NCBI RefSeq assembly: GCF_024662015.1
Contig: NZ_CP102480.1
Location: 2,080,501 to 2,144,500, forward strand
Length of the DNA: 64,000 nt
Reading direction: 5' to 3'
Origin: Nisaea acidiphila
GTDB taxonomy: Bacteria; Pseudomonadota; Alphaproteobacteria; Thalassobaculales; Thalassobaculaceae
Of the stretch, positions 51,191-60,132 are shown in pieces. The position numbers and the translations under genes are program-made. The notes beneath the pieces were generated by a model that was not told the origin of the DNA, did not search any database, and saw only the letters and a program-made list of their open reading frames with translations. Each line of letters begins with the position of its first letter. Position 1 is the first letter of the stretch.

Positions 51191-51919
51191 ATGCAGCAGC
51201 ATGTATCGGGAGAGACGAGCGTGGCGGCGATGCACTCGCCGTGCGACGATTGCGACATCCGCGATCTTGCGATCTGCGGAACCCTGCGCGTGGACGAGGT
51301 CCAGCGGCTCAGCCGGATCATGACTTCGGTGGAACTCGCCGCCGGCGACACGATCGTCGACGAGGGCGAGCCGAGCGATTTCGTCTACACGCTGACCTCC
51401 GGTGCGGTGCGCCTTTACAAGCTGCTTGCCGACGGCCGGCGGTCGGTGACCGGTTTTCTCTTCCCCGGAGATTTCCTCGGGGTTTCGATGCAGGATATCT
51501 ATGGCAGCAGCGCCGAGGCGATCACGCCGGTTACGCTCTGCCGGTTTCAGCGAACCGAGCTTGAGGCGCTGATGATGGATATTCCGACGCTGGAGCGGCG
51601 CCTGTTCGCACGCGCGACCGAGGAAATCCAGCTGATGCAGGAGCAGATCGTCCTGCTCGGCCGCAAGACGGCGGCGGAGCGCGTTGCGTCCTTCCTGCGG
51701 AGCTTGGCGCAACGTCAGGAGAAGCGGCACTTGCCGGCGAACCCGGTGACCGTTCCCATGACGCGGACCGATATCGCCGATTATCTCGGGCTGACCACGG
51801 AAACCGTGAGCCGCACGATCACCCAGTTTAAGACCAAAGAGCTGATCTCAATAGAGAACGGATCGCGCATCAGGATCCTCGACGAGGACCAGCTCGACGA
51901 CCTTGCCGAAGCGATCTAG
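51191..51919 (+). CDS. FNR/FnrL-type transcriptional regulator
   Basis: 242 residues. N-terminal Cys18-x2-Cys21-x7-Cys29 plus Cys117 fit the [4Fe-4S] ligands of FnrL/FnrN oxygen sensors. A cyclic-nucleotide-like barrel, dimerisation helix and a HTH with LTTETVSRTI follow; the E-x2-S-R recognition residues predict TTGAT-N4-ATCAA sites. Likely switches on low-oxygen genes. Named fnrL-like; I give no symbol because orthology is not proven. Confidence 0.9.
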   Translation: MQQHVSGETSVAAMHSPCDDCDIRDLAICGTLRVDEVQRLSRIMTSVELAAGDTIVDEGEPSDFVYTLTSGAVRLYKLLADGRRSVTGFLFPGDFLGVSMQDIYGSSAEAITPVTLCRFQRTELEALMMDIPTLERRLFARATEEIQLMQEQIVLLGRKTAAERVASFLRSLAQRQEKRHLPANPVTVPMTRTDIADYLGLTTETVSRTITQFKTKELISIENGSRIRILDEDQLDDLAEAI

Positions 51920-51939
51920 CCGTCCCCGGTTACGCGATC

Positions 51940-52437
51940 TCAGCGCCGAAGCGAGGAAATCGGTTCTACCGGACGCGGCTCCAGGTCCCAGGGAAAATGG
52001 ATCCAGGTGTCCTGGCTGACCTCGGTGACGTAAGTGTCGACCAGCGGGCGACCGGCCGGCTTTGCATAAACCGTGGCGAAATGCGCGTCCGGTAAGATCG
52101 AACGCACGGCCTTGGCCGTCTCCCCGGTATCGACGAGATCGTCGACGATCAGCCAACCGGCGCCTTTCCCCGCAATCTCGCAGTTCTTCATTACGTTGAT
52201 CCGGCCGCGCTCCTTGTCGTCGCCTTCGACGCCGTAGGATGCAACGCTGATCGTATCGATGATGCGGATGCTGAGTTCCCGGGCGACCACCGCCGCCGGG
52301 ACCAGGCCGCCGCGGGTGATGGCCACGATGCCATCGAACGGACCGACCTCCGTCAGACGCCAGGCCAGGGCCTTGGCAGTGCGGTGGAGTTCCTCCCAGC
52401 TCACGGGGAAGGACTTATTGAAGCTGTCGCTCGACAT
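51940..52437 (-). CDS. gpt: xanthine-guanine phosphoribosyltransferase
   Basis: 165 residues. PRPP motif WLIVDDLVDTGETAKAV and IVAITRGGLVPAAVVARELSI identify the Gpt branch. Salvages xanthine and guanine. ATG at 52437 chosen; a GTG at 52446 is in frame. Convergent with the FNR gene, 20 bp apart. Confidence 0.93.
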   Translation of the reverse strand: MSSDSFNKSFPVSWEELHRTAKALAWRLTEVGPFDGIVAITRGGLVPAAVVARELSIRIIDTISVASYGVEGDDKERGRINVMKNCEIAGKGAGWLIVDDLVDTGETAKAVRSILPDAHFATVYAKPAGRPLVDTYVTEVSQDTWIHFPWDLEPRPVEPISSLRR

Positions 52438-52544
52438 CTCTGGCACCCATCGCGGTCACGAAGTGAACCGGCGACATAGCGCGCCTCTCCGGAAACCGCA
52501 ACGTCCAATAGTCCCGGCGCAAGGCCGGCGGACGCAAACCGGGC

Positions 52545-52964
52545 CTAAACGGCCTTCGCGGCATCCCGGATCAGTTGCACCGCGGAAATCCGCCAGGACC
52601 CGTCCTGCTGCTGCTCCATCTCGTAGGCGGCGAGGTAGGCGAGCCCGTCCGGACCGATAAAAAACACAATCTGAACCGGACGCGGGCCGGATGTATCGAG
52701 CTCCCGGAACGTTACCTGCTGCGGCCGATAAACCGCCCGGTAACCGCCAAGCACCATGTTCCGGAAGCGGTCCGGCGTGCCGAAGATCTTCTGCAGGACC
52801 GGACTCGCATAGGTGAAGGCTTCCGCCCAATCGTCGCGCTGGAAGGCATCGAGCTGGCTGTTGATTGTCCCGCGAATGCTGTCGGCAGGTTCCGCCGCAT
52901 GGAGCGGATACGAGGCGAGAAGGAGTCCGACGAGCACAACGAATTGGCCGATGACAGATCGCAT
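52545..52964 (-). CDS. DUF4864 family secreted protein
   Basis: 139 residues. Signal peptide (VIGQFVVLVGLLLASYPLHAA) and a cystatin/NTF2-like domain with DAFQRDDWAEAFTYASPVLQKIFG and GGYRAVYRPQQVTF, as in DUF4864. AAGGAG precedes the ATG at 52964 by 8 bases, ruling out the upstream GTG. Periplasmic; function unknown. Confidence 0.88.
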   Translation of the reverse strand: MRSVIGQFVVLVGLLLASYPLHAAEPADSIRGTINSQLDAFQRDDWAEAFTYASPVLQKIFGTPDRFRNMVLGGYRAVYRPQQVTFRELDTSGPRPVQIVFFIGPDGLAYLAAYEMEQQQDGSWRISAVQLIRDAAKAV

Positions 52965-53074
52965 GAGCTCCACTCCTTTTCGACGGTGACTGCGCTCCCT
53001 CTACGGTAGCACGGGTGGCTGCGGATCAGTCTGGCCGAGCGGGTTCGAACGGCGCGTGGCAAACCTCACGCACG

Positions 53075-53104
53075 AAAAAGGCGCCGTCCCGATGGAGGCG
53101 CCTT
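53075..53104 (-). terminator. intrinsic terminator of the lipoprotein gene
   Basis: On the minus strand AAGGCGCC pairs with GGCGCCTT (8 bp) and is followed by TTT, 24 bp after the stop of the lipoprotein gene. Confidence 0.7.
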
Positions 53105-53127
53105 GATCGCTATACGGTTTATTCGCC

Positions 53128-54309
53128 TCAGCGGACGAAGAGATGCACTTCGTTACTGGCGGCATCCGGCGCCGTGGTCGCCGACAGGGCAACGCGGCTC
53201 GGCGGCAGCCCCATATCGGTCAGCGAACGGAGCACGTCCTGCGCATTCTTGCGCGCTTTGCTGGTATCGAGCGCGACCTGAGCGGACGATCCGGCCGACG
53301 GTGTAACCGCGACGAGATCGAAAGAGGCATCGGGGCGGCGCTCGAGAGCGCGGCTGACAGCCGTGTAGAGCGCCTGCTGATAGTTCACGTTACTGCGGTC
53401 GAAGCGGATCACCACCAACGGACGCCGGGAACCCGGCGCGGCGCTCAGTCCGCGTCCCTGCAGGGACGGTGTCGCGGTCACGTCCGCACTGCCCATGCCA
53501 TAGGTCCGAGCAGCGAGGCTGGTGCCGAAGAACTCGCCGTTCTTGATCGCCAGCGCCAGCGTGTTCAGATCGTTCCGCTCGGTCGCCACGTAGCGGCTTT
53601 GGCGGCGGATATCGTCGCTGAGCTCGGTCAGGAGACGATCGACGAGAACCACGGTGCGATTGACGTCATCTTCCAGAATCTCAAGCTGGCGATGGTCTTC
53701 ATCGACGGCGCCCGAGAGCCCAAAGGCGGCTCGCGTCGCATCCAGCAGATAGGTCGAAAGCGCGGCGTCGGCGGCAACACGGTTCGAAAGGTCGTTCATG
53801 TCGCCGATATCGGCATTGACCTGCTCAAGCAGCCCCTGGGACTGGTTCCATGCGGCAACCAGCATCGGATTGCCTGGCGTGGTTCCGACCTGCAGACGCG
53901 AGCGTATGCCGGCCACCGACTGATGGTAGGTCTGCGCGTTGCCGATGGTCCGCTGACGGATGTTCTGCAGATCGCCGTTATGTGCCCGGATCGATTCCTG
54001 CAGGCGGCGCAGGTCGTCGCGAAGCTGGACAACCTTGTTCCCGACAAAGGTTCCGGTCGCGGCGCCAGGCCGCGGTGGCTGCACTTCGAAGTTGGTGGTG
54101 TTGAGCGCCGGCGGCTGTCCGCTTGCGATCACCGGCTGCCCGGACGCTTCACCCGCGGACGGCGCGATCTGAACCTGAGACGGCGTCTGATTCGCTGCGG
54201 GATCTTCACCCGAGAGACTTGGCCACAAAGCGTCGGAAGAGAAAGAACAGCCCCCGAGAAGGAGTACCGTTGCGCCCAGGACAACGAGCGACGAGCGATT
54301 AAGAACCAT
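53128..54309 (-). CDS. lipoprotein with OmpA-like C-terminal domain
   Basis: 393 residues. Lipobox LLGGC at residues 17-21, a Gln/Pro-rich linker, a long coiled coil (about 90-250; RDDLRRLQESI, DLSNRVAADAALS) and a C-terminal domain with PLVVIRFDRSNVNYQQALYT and SNEVHLFVR that resembles OmpA peptidoglycan-binding modules but lacks a clear NxxLSxxRA motif. Probably an outer-membrane or periplasmic anchor. Function not known. Confidence 0.75.
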   Translation of the reverse strand: MVLNRSSLVVLGATVLLLGGCSFSSDALWPSLSGEDPAANQTPSQVQIAPSAGEASGQPVIASGQPPALNTTNFEVQPPRPGAATGTFVGNKVVQLRDDLRRLQESIRAHNGDLQNIRQRTIGNAQTYHQSVAGIRSRLQVGTTPGNPMLVAAWNQSQGLLEQVNADIGDMNDLSNRVAADAALSTYLLDATRAAFGLSGAVDEDHRQLEILEDDVNRTVVLVDRLLTELSDDIRRQSRYVATERNDLNTLALAIKNGEFFGTSLAARTYGMGSADVTATPSLQGRGLSAAPGSRRPLVVIRFDRSNVNYQQALYTAVSRALERRPDASFDLVAVTPSAGSSAQVALDTSKARKNAQDVLRSLTDMGLPPSRVALSATTAPDAASNEVHLFVR

Positions 54310-54624
54310 AGGACGCTGTCACCTTGTAAATAGGTGTTATGTTTGCCGCGGTTTTAGGTAGATCCGTTCGACCGACCAATGCCGACCCCCTAGCAATTTT
54401 GCCCCGACTGTCCCGCCCCAAGGACAGAACGCCTCCCTTCCCGCACCCCCTGCATAAAAGCAGACTCGCGAGGAAGAAAGAAGCTTGCCGACGCAGTCCC
54501 CCACTGATGGTAGCCGCAAGCCGCGAAATTCGTAGGGATAGTAACCAAAGCCAATCGGCGCCACAAGTTGTTTTGCCAAACGATTCCGTAAGATACGCCG
54601 TTGTTGATTCCCCGATATAAGCGC
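54310..54624. other. region between the lipoprotein gene and tRNA-Arg promoter
   Basis: About 315 bp without a credible gene. Open frames here on both strands are short and Cys/Arg-rich. It should hold the lipoprotein promoter. Confidence 0.4.
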
Positions 54625-54653
54625 TTGCGTTTCGAAATCGCCTTGAGTATGTT
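54625..54653 (+). promoter_or_regulatory. candidate tRNA-Arg promoter
   Basis: TTGCGT (54625-54630) and TATGTT (54648-54653) are 17 bp apart and lie 34 bp upstream of the tRNA. CTTG at the -35 is typical of alphaproteobacterial promoters. Confidence 0.45.
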
Positions 54654-54686
54654 CCGGCCTCCTTCGAGGGCGGCACGCCCTTCGGG

Positions 54687-54763
54687 GCGCCCGTAGCTCA
54701 GCTGGATAGAGCGCTTGACTACGAATCAAGAGGTCGGGAGTTCGAATCTTCCCGGGCGCGCCA
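54687..54763 (+). tRNA. tRNA-Arg (anticodon ACG)
   Basis: 77 nt including an encoded CCA. Acceptor GCGCCCG pairs with CGGGCGC; D arm TAGCTCAGCTGGATAGAGC; anticodon stem CTTGA/TCAAG with loop CTACGAA (anticodon ACG, A34 presumably edited to inosine); T loop TTCGAAT. Confidence 0.97.
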
Positions 54764-54912
54764 TCGACCTCCAGAACCTCTCATAAAAATCTGCTCTTTC
54801 GTCAATGGTTTGGCCGATTCGCCAAATATTTGCCATTGGATCCTGCAAACTGAATCATAACAAACTTGCGGTTCACTGAGCCTATTGCGACCTCACGATT
54901 GGACGGAAGCTG

Positions 54913-55422
54913 ATGACAGGGCTCTCCGCAGACGACCTCCGCAATCTCCGGGTTATGGTCGTGGAGGACGACAAACCGACGCGCATGTTGACGCGCACTT
55001 TCCTGGAACATCTGGGGTTCAGCGATGTCATTGAGCGGGAGAATGCCGCGCAGGCGCTAAACGACGTCACGCGGCGACACTTCGACCTTATCGTCACCGA
55101 TCTCGAGATGGAGCCGATGAATGGCCTCGACCTCCTGTTGCGGGTGCGGCGCGATGCGAATGTGACCAATCCTTACGTGCCGGTCATCCTCATTACGCAG
55201 CATTCCGACCGTGACTCGGTCCTGAGGGCCCGGGACTTCGGCGCGAGCGCTTTCGTGGCGAAACCAGTGAATTTCGAAAACCTGAAGCGAACGGTGGCGG
55301 CCGTTCTCGCCGACAAACGACCGTTCGTGCAATGCGACGCGTACTCGGGACCGGACCGGCGCAGAAAGGACAAGCTTCCGAAGGACGGCAGGTACCAGCG
55401 CGAATCGGACTATAAATGGTAA
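54913..55422 (+). CDS. stand-alone response regulator receiver protein
   Basis: 169 residues. Acidic pair D19/D20 (VVEDD), phospho-acceptor D63 (VTDLEM), T95 and K117 (FVAKPV) are intact. After the receiver (to about 135) there is a basic tail SGPDRRRKDKLPKDG, with no output domain. The tail is common in alphaproteobacterial single-domain regulators. The partner kinase is not adjacent. Confidence 0.93.
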   Translation: MTGLSADDLRNLRVMVVEDDKPTRMLTRTFLEHLGFSDVIERENAAQALNDVTRRHFDLIVTDLEMEPMNGLDLLLRVRRDANVTNPYVPVILITQHSDRDSVLRARDFGASAFVAKPVNFENLKRTVAAVLADKRPFVQCDAYSGPDRRRKDKLPKDGRYQRESDYKW

Positions 55423-55431
55423 CGAAGCGGG

Positions 55432-56415
55432 CTACGGTAGAAGAACCGCCGCGCCCTGCAGTCGCCCATTCCTCAGATCCGACAAGGCCATGTTCGCATC
55501 GTCCAACGGATAGGTCCGGACCGAACTCCGGACCGGAACCTTCGGGGCGAGCTCCAGAAATTCCAGCGCGTCCTGCCGCGTCAGGTTCGCCACCGAGACA
55601 ATTTTCTTTTCCCGCCAGAGGATATCGTAGGGAAAGCACGGGATGTCCGACATGTGAATGCCGCCGCACACCACGGTTCCGCCTGGTCGGACCGCTTTCA
55701 GCGCGCGCGGCACCAGATCGCCAACCGGCGCGAAGAGGATGGCGGCATCCAGCTCCTCCGGCGGTGCCTCCGTCGAATCGCCCGCCCACTTTGCACCGAG
55801 AGAAAAGGCGAACTCCCTAGCCGCATCATCGCCCGGCCGCACGAAACCGTAGATCTCCCGCCCCTGCCAGAGCGAGACCTGAATCAGGATATGGGCCGCC
55901 GCGCCGAAGCCGTAGAGCCCGAGGCGCCTGCCCTCGCCCGCCATCCGCAGGCAGCGATACCCGATCAGACCGGCGCAGAGCAGAGGCGCGGCCTCTTCGT
56001 CGGAATAAAAATCCGGAATCGGAAAACAGTAACGGGCATCTGCGACGAGATACTCGCCGTAACCGCCATCGAGCGTGTATCCGTTGAAACGGGCGTCGGG
56101 GCAAAGGTTCTCCTGTCCGTCGCGGCAATAGCGGCATTCCCCGCAAGTCCAGCCGAGCCAAGGCACTCCGACTCTTTGTCCCGTTTCGAGCTCGGTAACC
56201 CCGCTCCCCAGAGTCTCGACCGTTCCCACGACCTCATGGCCCGGCACGACATGCGGTTTCGGATCTGGCAGATCCCCGTCCACGACATGCAGATCGGTGC
56301 GGCAGACCGCGCAGGCATGAACCTTTATCAGAACTTCTCCAGGACCCGGGTCCGGACGCGGACGGTCCGCAGCCCGCAAAGGGTCTCCCGGTGCTATCAG
56401 CTCCATTACCCGCAT
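55432..56415 (-). CDS. zinc-dependent alcohol dehydrogenase
   Basis: 327 residues, MDR superfamily. Catalytic zinc ligands CRTDLH and GHEVVG, structural zinc CGECRYCRDGQENLC, and the cofactor loop YGFGAAAHI. Oxidises or reduces alcohols/aldehydes with NAD(P); substrate unknown. Lies 16 bp downstream of aceK on the same strand. Confidence 0.93.
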   Translation of the reverse strand: MRVMELIAPGDPLRAADRPRPDPGPGEVLIKVHACAVCRTDLHVVDGDLPDPKPHVVPGHEVVGTVETLGSGVTELETGQRVGVPWLGWTCGECRYCRDGQENLCPDARFNGYTLDGGYGEYLVADARYCFPIPDFYSDEEAAPLLCAGLIGYRCLRMAGEGRRLGLYGFGAAAHILIQVSLWQGREIYGFVRPGDDAAREFAFSLGAKWAGDSTEAPPEELDAAILFAPVGDLVPRALKAVRPGGTVVCGGIHMSDIPCFPYDILWREKKIVSVANLTRQDALEFLELAPKVPVRSSVRTYPLDDANMALSDLRNGRLQGAAVLLP

Positions 56416-56431
56416 CGCTAGCTCCGCTGGC

Positions 56432-58240
56432 CTAACTCTCCGGATGCAGCCGGCAGGCCTCCCGGTAGGGCGTGATCCGCGGTACCTGGCCCTTTTCGAG
56501 CCGCGCCTGCATGTCGGTCCAGTACGCGACCGTCAGCAGTTCGCCATGCGCCTCGCGGAAGATCCTTCTCAGAGACCTTTCCTCAATCCGGAGATGGGTT
56601 TCCAGTTCCTCCGGAAGGAAGATCACGCCCTCCTCGAAGAACCAGTCCGGTATGTCTTCCTCGCCATCAAAGCGGTCCTGGTTGGTGCGCACCTTGACGT
56701 CGGTCAAATCCTCGATGGCGTCATAGTCGAAGAGATAGACTTTCAGGATCTTGCTGACCCCGTAATTCCGCCCGTCGAGATCCTTGTTGAAGATGTTCGC
56801 GGCGGCATTGTTCTTGATGCACTGGCCAAGATTGCGTAGCGCCGTATCCGCTTTCTCTTCTCCCGCCTCGGTCATGAAGACAGGGAACGGCGTCATCTTG
56901 ATCTGCACGATCAGATGGCGGAACAGCAGGCCGGCCCCGGTCTGGATCACGTTCTCGCCCGCATATTTCAGGATCTCGTGCCGAAGGTCGTCGGTGAAAT
57001 AGTCCGCCGGCAGCACGACATTGTAATAGATCACGTTGTCCAGCATGGAGCCGGCCCGGTTGATCTCGTGCACCCGGCTGTATTTCTGCAAGACCGAGGG
57101 CACGCCCGGAAATTTGCCCCACTTGTAACCGGCCGTCGGATGGTCGCGGATCACCTTGGCGACATAGTCGAGGGACGGGGCGGAGAAACCGATCGCGACG
57201 GTGCCGCGCGGGCCGACCGCATGGTCCAGACGCTCTCCGCTTTCCCGCAGTTCCTCCTCGATCTGCCGCACCACAGCGATCTTGCCGATATGATTGTAGC
57301 CGATCGTCGAGTATTGCAGGCCGTGCGGACGGTCCGGCATCAGCTCGAAGAGAAAGGACGCCATCTCGTGATAATGCTCCGAGGTGACGTGAAAATTCGC
57401 CAGGGTCGAGCTGAAGACATATTGCAGATCGTCGGAGCCGAGGATCACCGCGTCGACATGAATACCGTCCGGCTCGTTCAGCAGCGCGATCCCGGCCGGC
57501 ACCGGCTCACCGCCTTCGATCAGCAAGCGCCCGACGAGATAGGCGCCCCGGTTCCGGTAAAATCCCGCATCGGCCATCTCGATCGCGCGGATGCGGTCCG
57601 CCTGCGGAACCTCTTCGCGGATACGGGCCGCGACGGCGGCAGCATCACCGTCGAGATCGCGCCAGTGTCTTGAAAATCCGGGAAGAGTCAGGACCGGCGA
57701 CAGATGTGCCGCCGCGAGCGATCCCTCCACGGCAAAAAGCCGCGTCACGACAGGATGGGCCGCCTTGTCCTCGTCCCGCGCCCGCGCGCTGGAATAGGTC
57801 GAGGCGCGCCACATGTCCGCATGCACCTGACGGCGCACCGAGTTTAGGAAGGCATAGGCAAGGTCGGCGTGATAGAGTCCCTCGATCAGCGGCAGGTACT
57901 TATCCTCGACCGCGCTCCAGAAAACATCGCGCCCCTGTACGTCCGGGCAATGCAGCAGGATGACCGGCACCAGCGTATCGACCGTCGCACCGTAAATGCC
58001 GAGCCGCTCCTGACTGAGAGCAAGCGAGGCTGGCCAGTCCCGCGCCTCGAAAGCGGCTTCGGCCAGGCCCGCGATCTGCCGGAAGCGGCCGTAATAATCG
58101 GTGAACGCGCCATGGATCAGCGCAGCGACGGACTCGATCCGTTCCGCCTCGCTGCCGGCCGCCTCCAATTCCTCTTGCGCCGCCGCCGTGATGGTCGGTG
58201 TTCTGAGCGTCGCCGCGCCGCGGCGGATCGATTGCATCAT
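56432..58240 (-). CDS. aceK: isocitrate dehydrogenase kinase/phosphatase
   Basis: 602 residues, expected length. AIGFSAPSLDYVAKVIRD holds the ATP-binding loop region and VTSEHYHEMASFLFELMPDRP and YNHIGKIAVVRQIEEEL are family-specific. AceK switches isocitrate dehydrogenase off to push carbon through the glyoxylate bypass on acetate or fatty acids. Fits the acyl-CoA genes directly upstream. Confidence 0.97.
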   Translation of the reverse strand: MMQSIRRGAATLRTPTITAAAQEELEAAGSEAERIESVAALIHGAFTDYYGRFRQIAGLAEAAFEARDWPASLALSQERLGIYGATVDTLVPVILLHCPDVQGRDVFWSAVEDKYLPLIEGLYHADLAYAFLNSVRRQVHADMWRASTYSSARARDEDKAAHPVVTRLFAVEGSLAAAHLSPVLTLPGFSRHWRDLDGDAAAVAARIREEVPQADRIRAIEMADAGFYRNRGAYLVGRLLIEGGEPVPAGIALLNEPDGIHVDAVILGSDDLQYVFSSTLANFHVTSEHYHEMASFLFELMPDRPHGLQYSTIGYNHIGKIAVVRQIEEELRESGERLDHAVGPRGTVAIGFSAPSLDYVAKVIRDHPTAGYKWGKFPGVPSVLQKYSRVHEINRAGSMLDNVIYYNVVLPADYFTDDLRHEILKYAGENVIQTGAGLLFRHLIVQIKMTPFPVFMTEAGEEKADTALRNLGQCIKNNAAANIFNKDLDGRNYGVSKILKVYLFDYDAIEDLTDVKVRTNQDRFDGEEDIPDWFFEEGVIFLPEELETHLRIEERSLRRIFREAHGELLTVAYWTDMQARLEKGQVPRITPYREACRLHPES

Positions 58241-58375
58241 GCGGCGCGTCCTCCCCTTGCACCATTTCGCACAATGATGGGCCGGGGAGGCCGCTTTCGG
58301 AAGCGGGAAATCCGAAGGCCGGAAACGGAGCAGGCGGCCATTTGGCCGCCCGCAGCATTGGATGATGTCGGCAGA
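58241..58375. other. gap between the hydroxyacyl-CoA dehydrogenase gene and aceK
   Basis: 135 bp containing a perfect GGCGGCC/GGCCGCC hairpin with a 4-nt loop (about 58334-58351), close to the stop of the dehydrogenase gene. No T-run on the minus strand. Confidence 0.4.
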
Positions 58376-59251
58376 TCAGGCGATTCGCTTGCCTTTCTCG
58401 TCATAGCGGTACCAGCCACGGCCGGCGCGGCGGCCGGCGCGGCCGGCGGCGACGACCTGGCGCAGGATCGGGCGCGGATGGAAGCGCTCGCCATAGGCCT
58501 CGTGCAGGATCTCGGCGACCTGCAGGTTCAGGGTGTTGGAGATATTGTCCATCAACTCGAACGGGCCGACCGGATGACCGAGCCCGAGCTTGCAGCCGGT
58601 ATCGATATCCTCCGGCGTGCAGGCACCTTCCTCGACCAGCCGCAGCACCTCGTCCCACATCGCGAAAAGGATGCGGTTGACGGCGAAACCGACCACGTCC
58701 TTGACGTCGATCGGGGTCTTGCCGGCCTCGACGCAGGCATTGCGCGCCGCGTCGATCACCGCGTCATCGGTATCCATGCCGCGGATCACCTCGACCAGCT
58801 TCATGCGGCTGACGGGCGAGAAGAAATGCAGGCCGAGGAAACGGGACTGGCGCTTCTCGGAGAAATAGGAGGCGAGCACGGAAATCGAGATGCTGGAGGT
58901 GTTGGAGGCGATGATCGCATCGTCCTTACAGACCTCGTCGAGGGTCTTGTAGACCTCGGCTTTCACCTTCTCGTCCTCGAACACGGCCTCGATCACGAGG
59001 TCGCGGTCACCATAGGCGGAGAGGTCGGTCACCATCGTGATGTTGCCGAGCGCGGTCGCCATGTCCTCTTCCGCCCAGAACTTGCGGGCGACACCGCCTT
59101 CGAGCGTCTTCCTGATACCGGCCTCGGCCTTGTCGAGCCGTGCCTGCTCCGGCTCCATGATCATCACGTCCTTGCCCGCCATGGCGAAAACGAGCGCGAT
59201 CTCCGAACCCATCATCCCGGCGCCGATCACGCCGATCTTGTTCACTGACAT
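58376..59251 (-). CDS. 3-hydroxyacyl-CoA (3-hydroxybutyryl-CoA) dehydrogenase
   Basis: 291 residues. NAD-binding IGVIGAGMMGSEIA, catalytic His in LHFFSPVSRMKLVEVI and Asn in VGFAVNRIL. Single-function HCDH of the PaaH/Hbd type. Oxidises 3-hydroxyacyl-CoA in beta-oxidation or works in the butyryl-CoA cycle. Acts with the thiolase two genes upstream. Confidence 0.94.
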   Translation of the reverse strand: MSVNKIGVIGAGMMGSEIALVFAMAGKDVMIMEPEQARLDKAEAGIRKTLEGGVARKFWAEEDMATALGNITMVTDLSAYGDRDLVIEAVFEDEKVKAEVYKTLDEVCKDDAIIASNTSSISISVLASYFSEKRQSRFLGLHFFSPVSRMKLVEVIRGMDTDDAVIDAARNACVEAGKTPIDVKDVVGFAVNRILFAMWDEVLRLVEEGACTPEDIDTGCKLGLGHPVGPFELMDNISNTLNLQVAEILHEAYGERFHPRPILRQVVAAGRAGRRAGRGWYRYDEKGKRIA

Positions 59252-59307
59252 CCCATCCTCCTCAAAGGTCTCATGTCCCGAATTTCTTGCGGAGTTTCGT
59301 ATAGGCT

Positions 59308-59333
59308 CCGGTGCGCCTGTTCAAGCGCACCGG
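59308..59333 (-). other. hairpin between the SDR and dehydrogenase genes
   Basis: CCGGTGCGC and GCGCACCGG make a perfect 9-bp stem with an 8-nt loop. It lies 33 bp after the SDR stop and 57 bp before the dehydrogenase start. No T-run; may be a processing or stability element. Confidence 0.4.
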
Positions 59334-59365
59334 TATGAAATGAAGCGCTCGAATACCGGCGCAAA

Positions 59366-60118
59366 TCAGCGCAGCGAGAAGCCGCCATCCACGGTGACGA
59401 CGGAGCCGGTCATATAGGCTCCCGCATCGGACGCGAGCAGCAGCAGCGCACCGTCCAGATCGTGCGGCTGGCCGAGGCGGCGCTGCGGGATCGTCCTGAT
59501 CATCTGCTGCCCGGGTTGACTCTGGAAGAACTCGCTGTTGATCGGCGTCTCGATATAGCCGGGGGCGATCGCGTTCACCCGGATGTTGAAGCGGGTCAAC
59601 TCAAGCGCCATGGCGCGGTTGAGCTGCAACAGCCCGCCCTTGGAAGCACAATAGGTCGAGAGCATGCCGATCACCTCGGTGCCGAGGATCGAAGAGATGT
59701 TGATGATCGAGCCGCCGCCCTTCTCCTTCATCTGCAGCGCCGCCGCCTGGGCCACGAGGAAGCAGCCTTTCAGGTTGGTGTCGAGGACCTGGTCGTAATC
59801 CTCGGGCGTCATTTCGAGGAACGGCTTCTGCACCGCAATGCCGGCATTGTTCACGAGGATGTCGAGCGGACCGAGCTCGCCCGCGGCCGCGCTCAGAGCC
59901 TCGCGGATGGAGGCCGGGTCGGTGACGTCCATGGAGACTGCGAAGGCGGTGCCGCCCGCTTCCCCGATCGTCGCCGCGAGATTTTCGAGCTTCGCCTTCT
60001 GCCGTGCCGCGAGCACGACCGACGCGCCATGCGCCGCGAGGGTTTCCGCGAAGCGGCTGCCGAGCCCCTGGCTCGCTCCGGTGACCAGAGCGACCTTGCC
60101 GGTGAGATCGAAGGACAT
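59366..60118 (-). CDS. SDR family oxidoreductase
   Basis: 250 residues. NAD(P)-binding TGASQGLG, NNAG and the catalytic YCASK with Ser in NISSILGTE upstream. VNAIAPGYIETPIN is typical of classical SDRs such as acetoacetyl-CoA or 3-oxoacyl reductases. GGGAGA before ATG 60118, 14 bp after the thiolase stop. Substrate likely an acyl-CoA derivative, by context. Confidence 0.92.
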   Translation of the reverse strand: MSFDLTGKVALVTGASQGLGSRFAETLAAHGASVVLAARQKAKLENLAATIGEAGGTAFAVSMDVTDPASIREALSAAAGELGPLDILVNNAGIAVQKPFLEMTPEDYDQVLDTNLKGCFLVAQAAALQMKEKGGGSIINISSILGTEVIGMLSTYCASKGGLLQLNRAMALELTRFNIRVNAIAPGYIETPINSEFFQSQPGQQMIRTIPQRRLGQPHDLDGALLLLASDAGAYMTGSVVTVDGGFSLR

Positions 60119-60132
60119 AATGCGTCTCCCGC

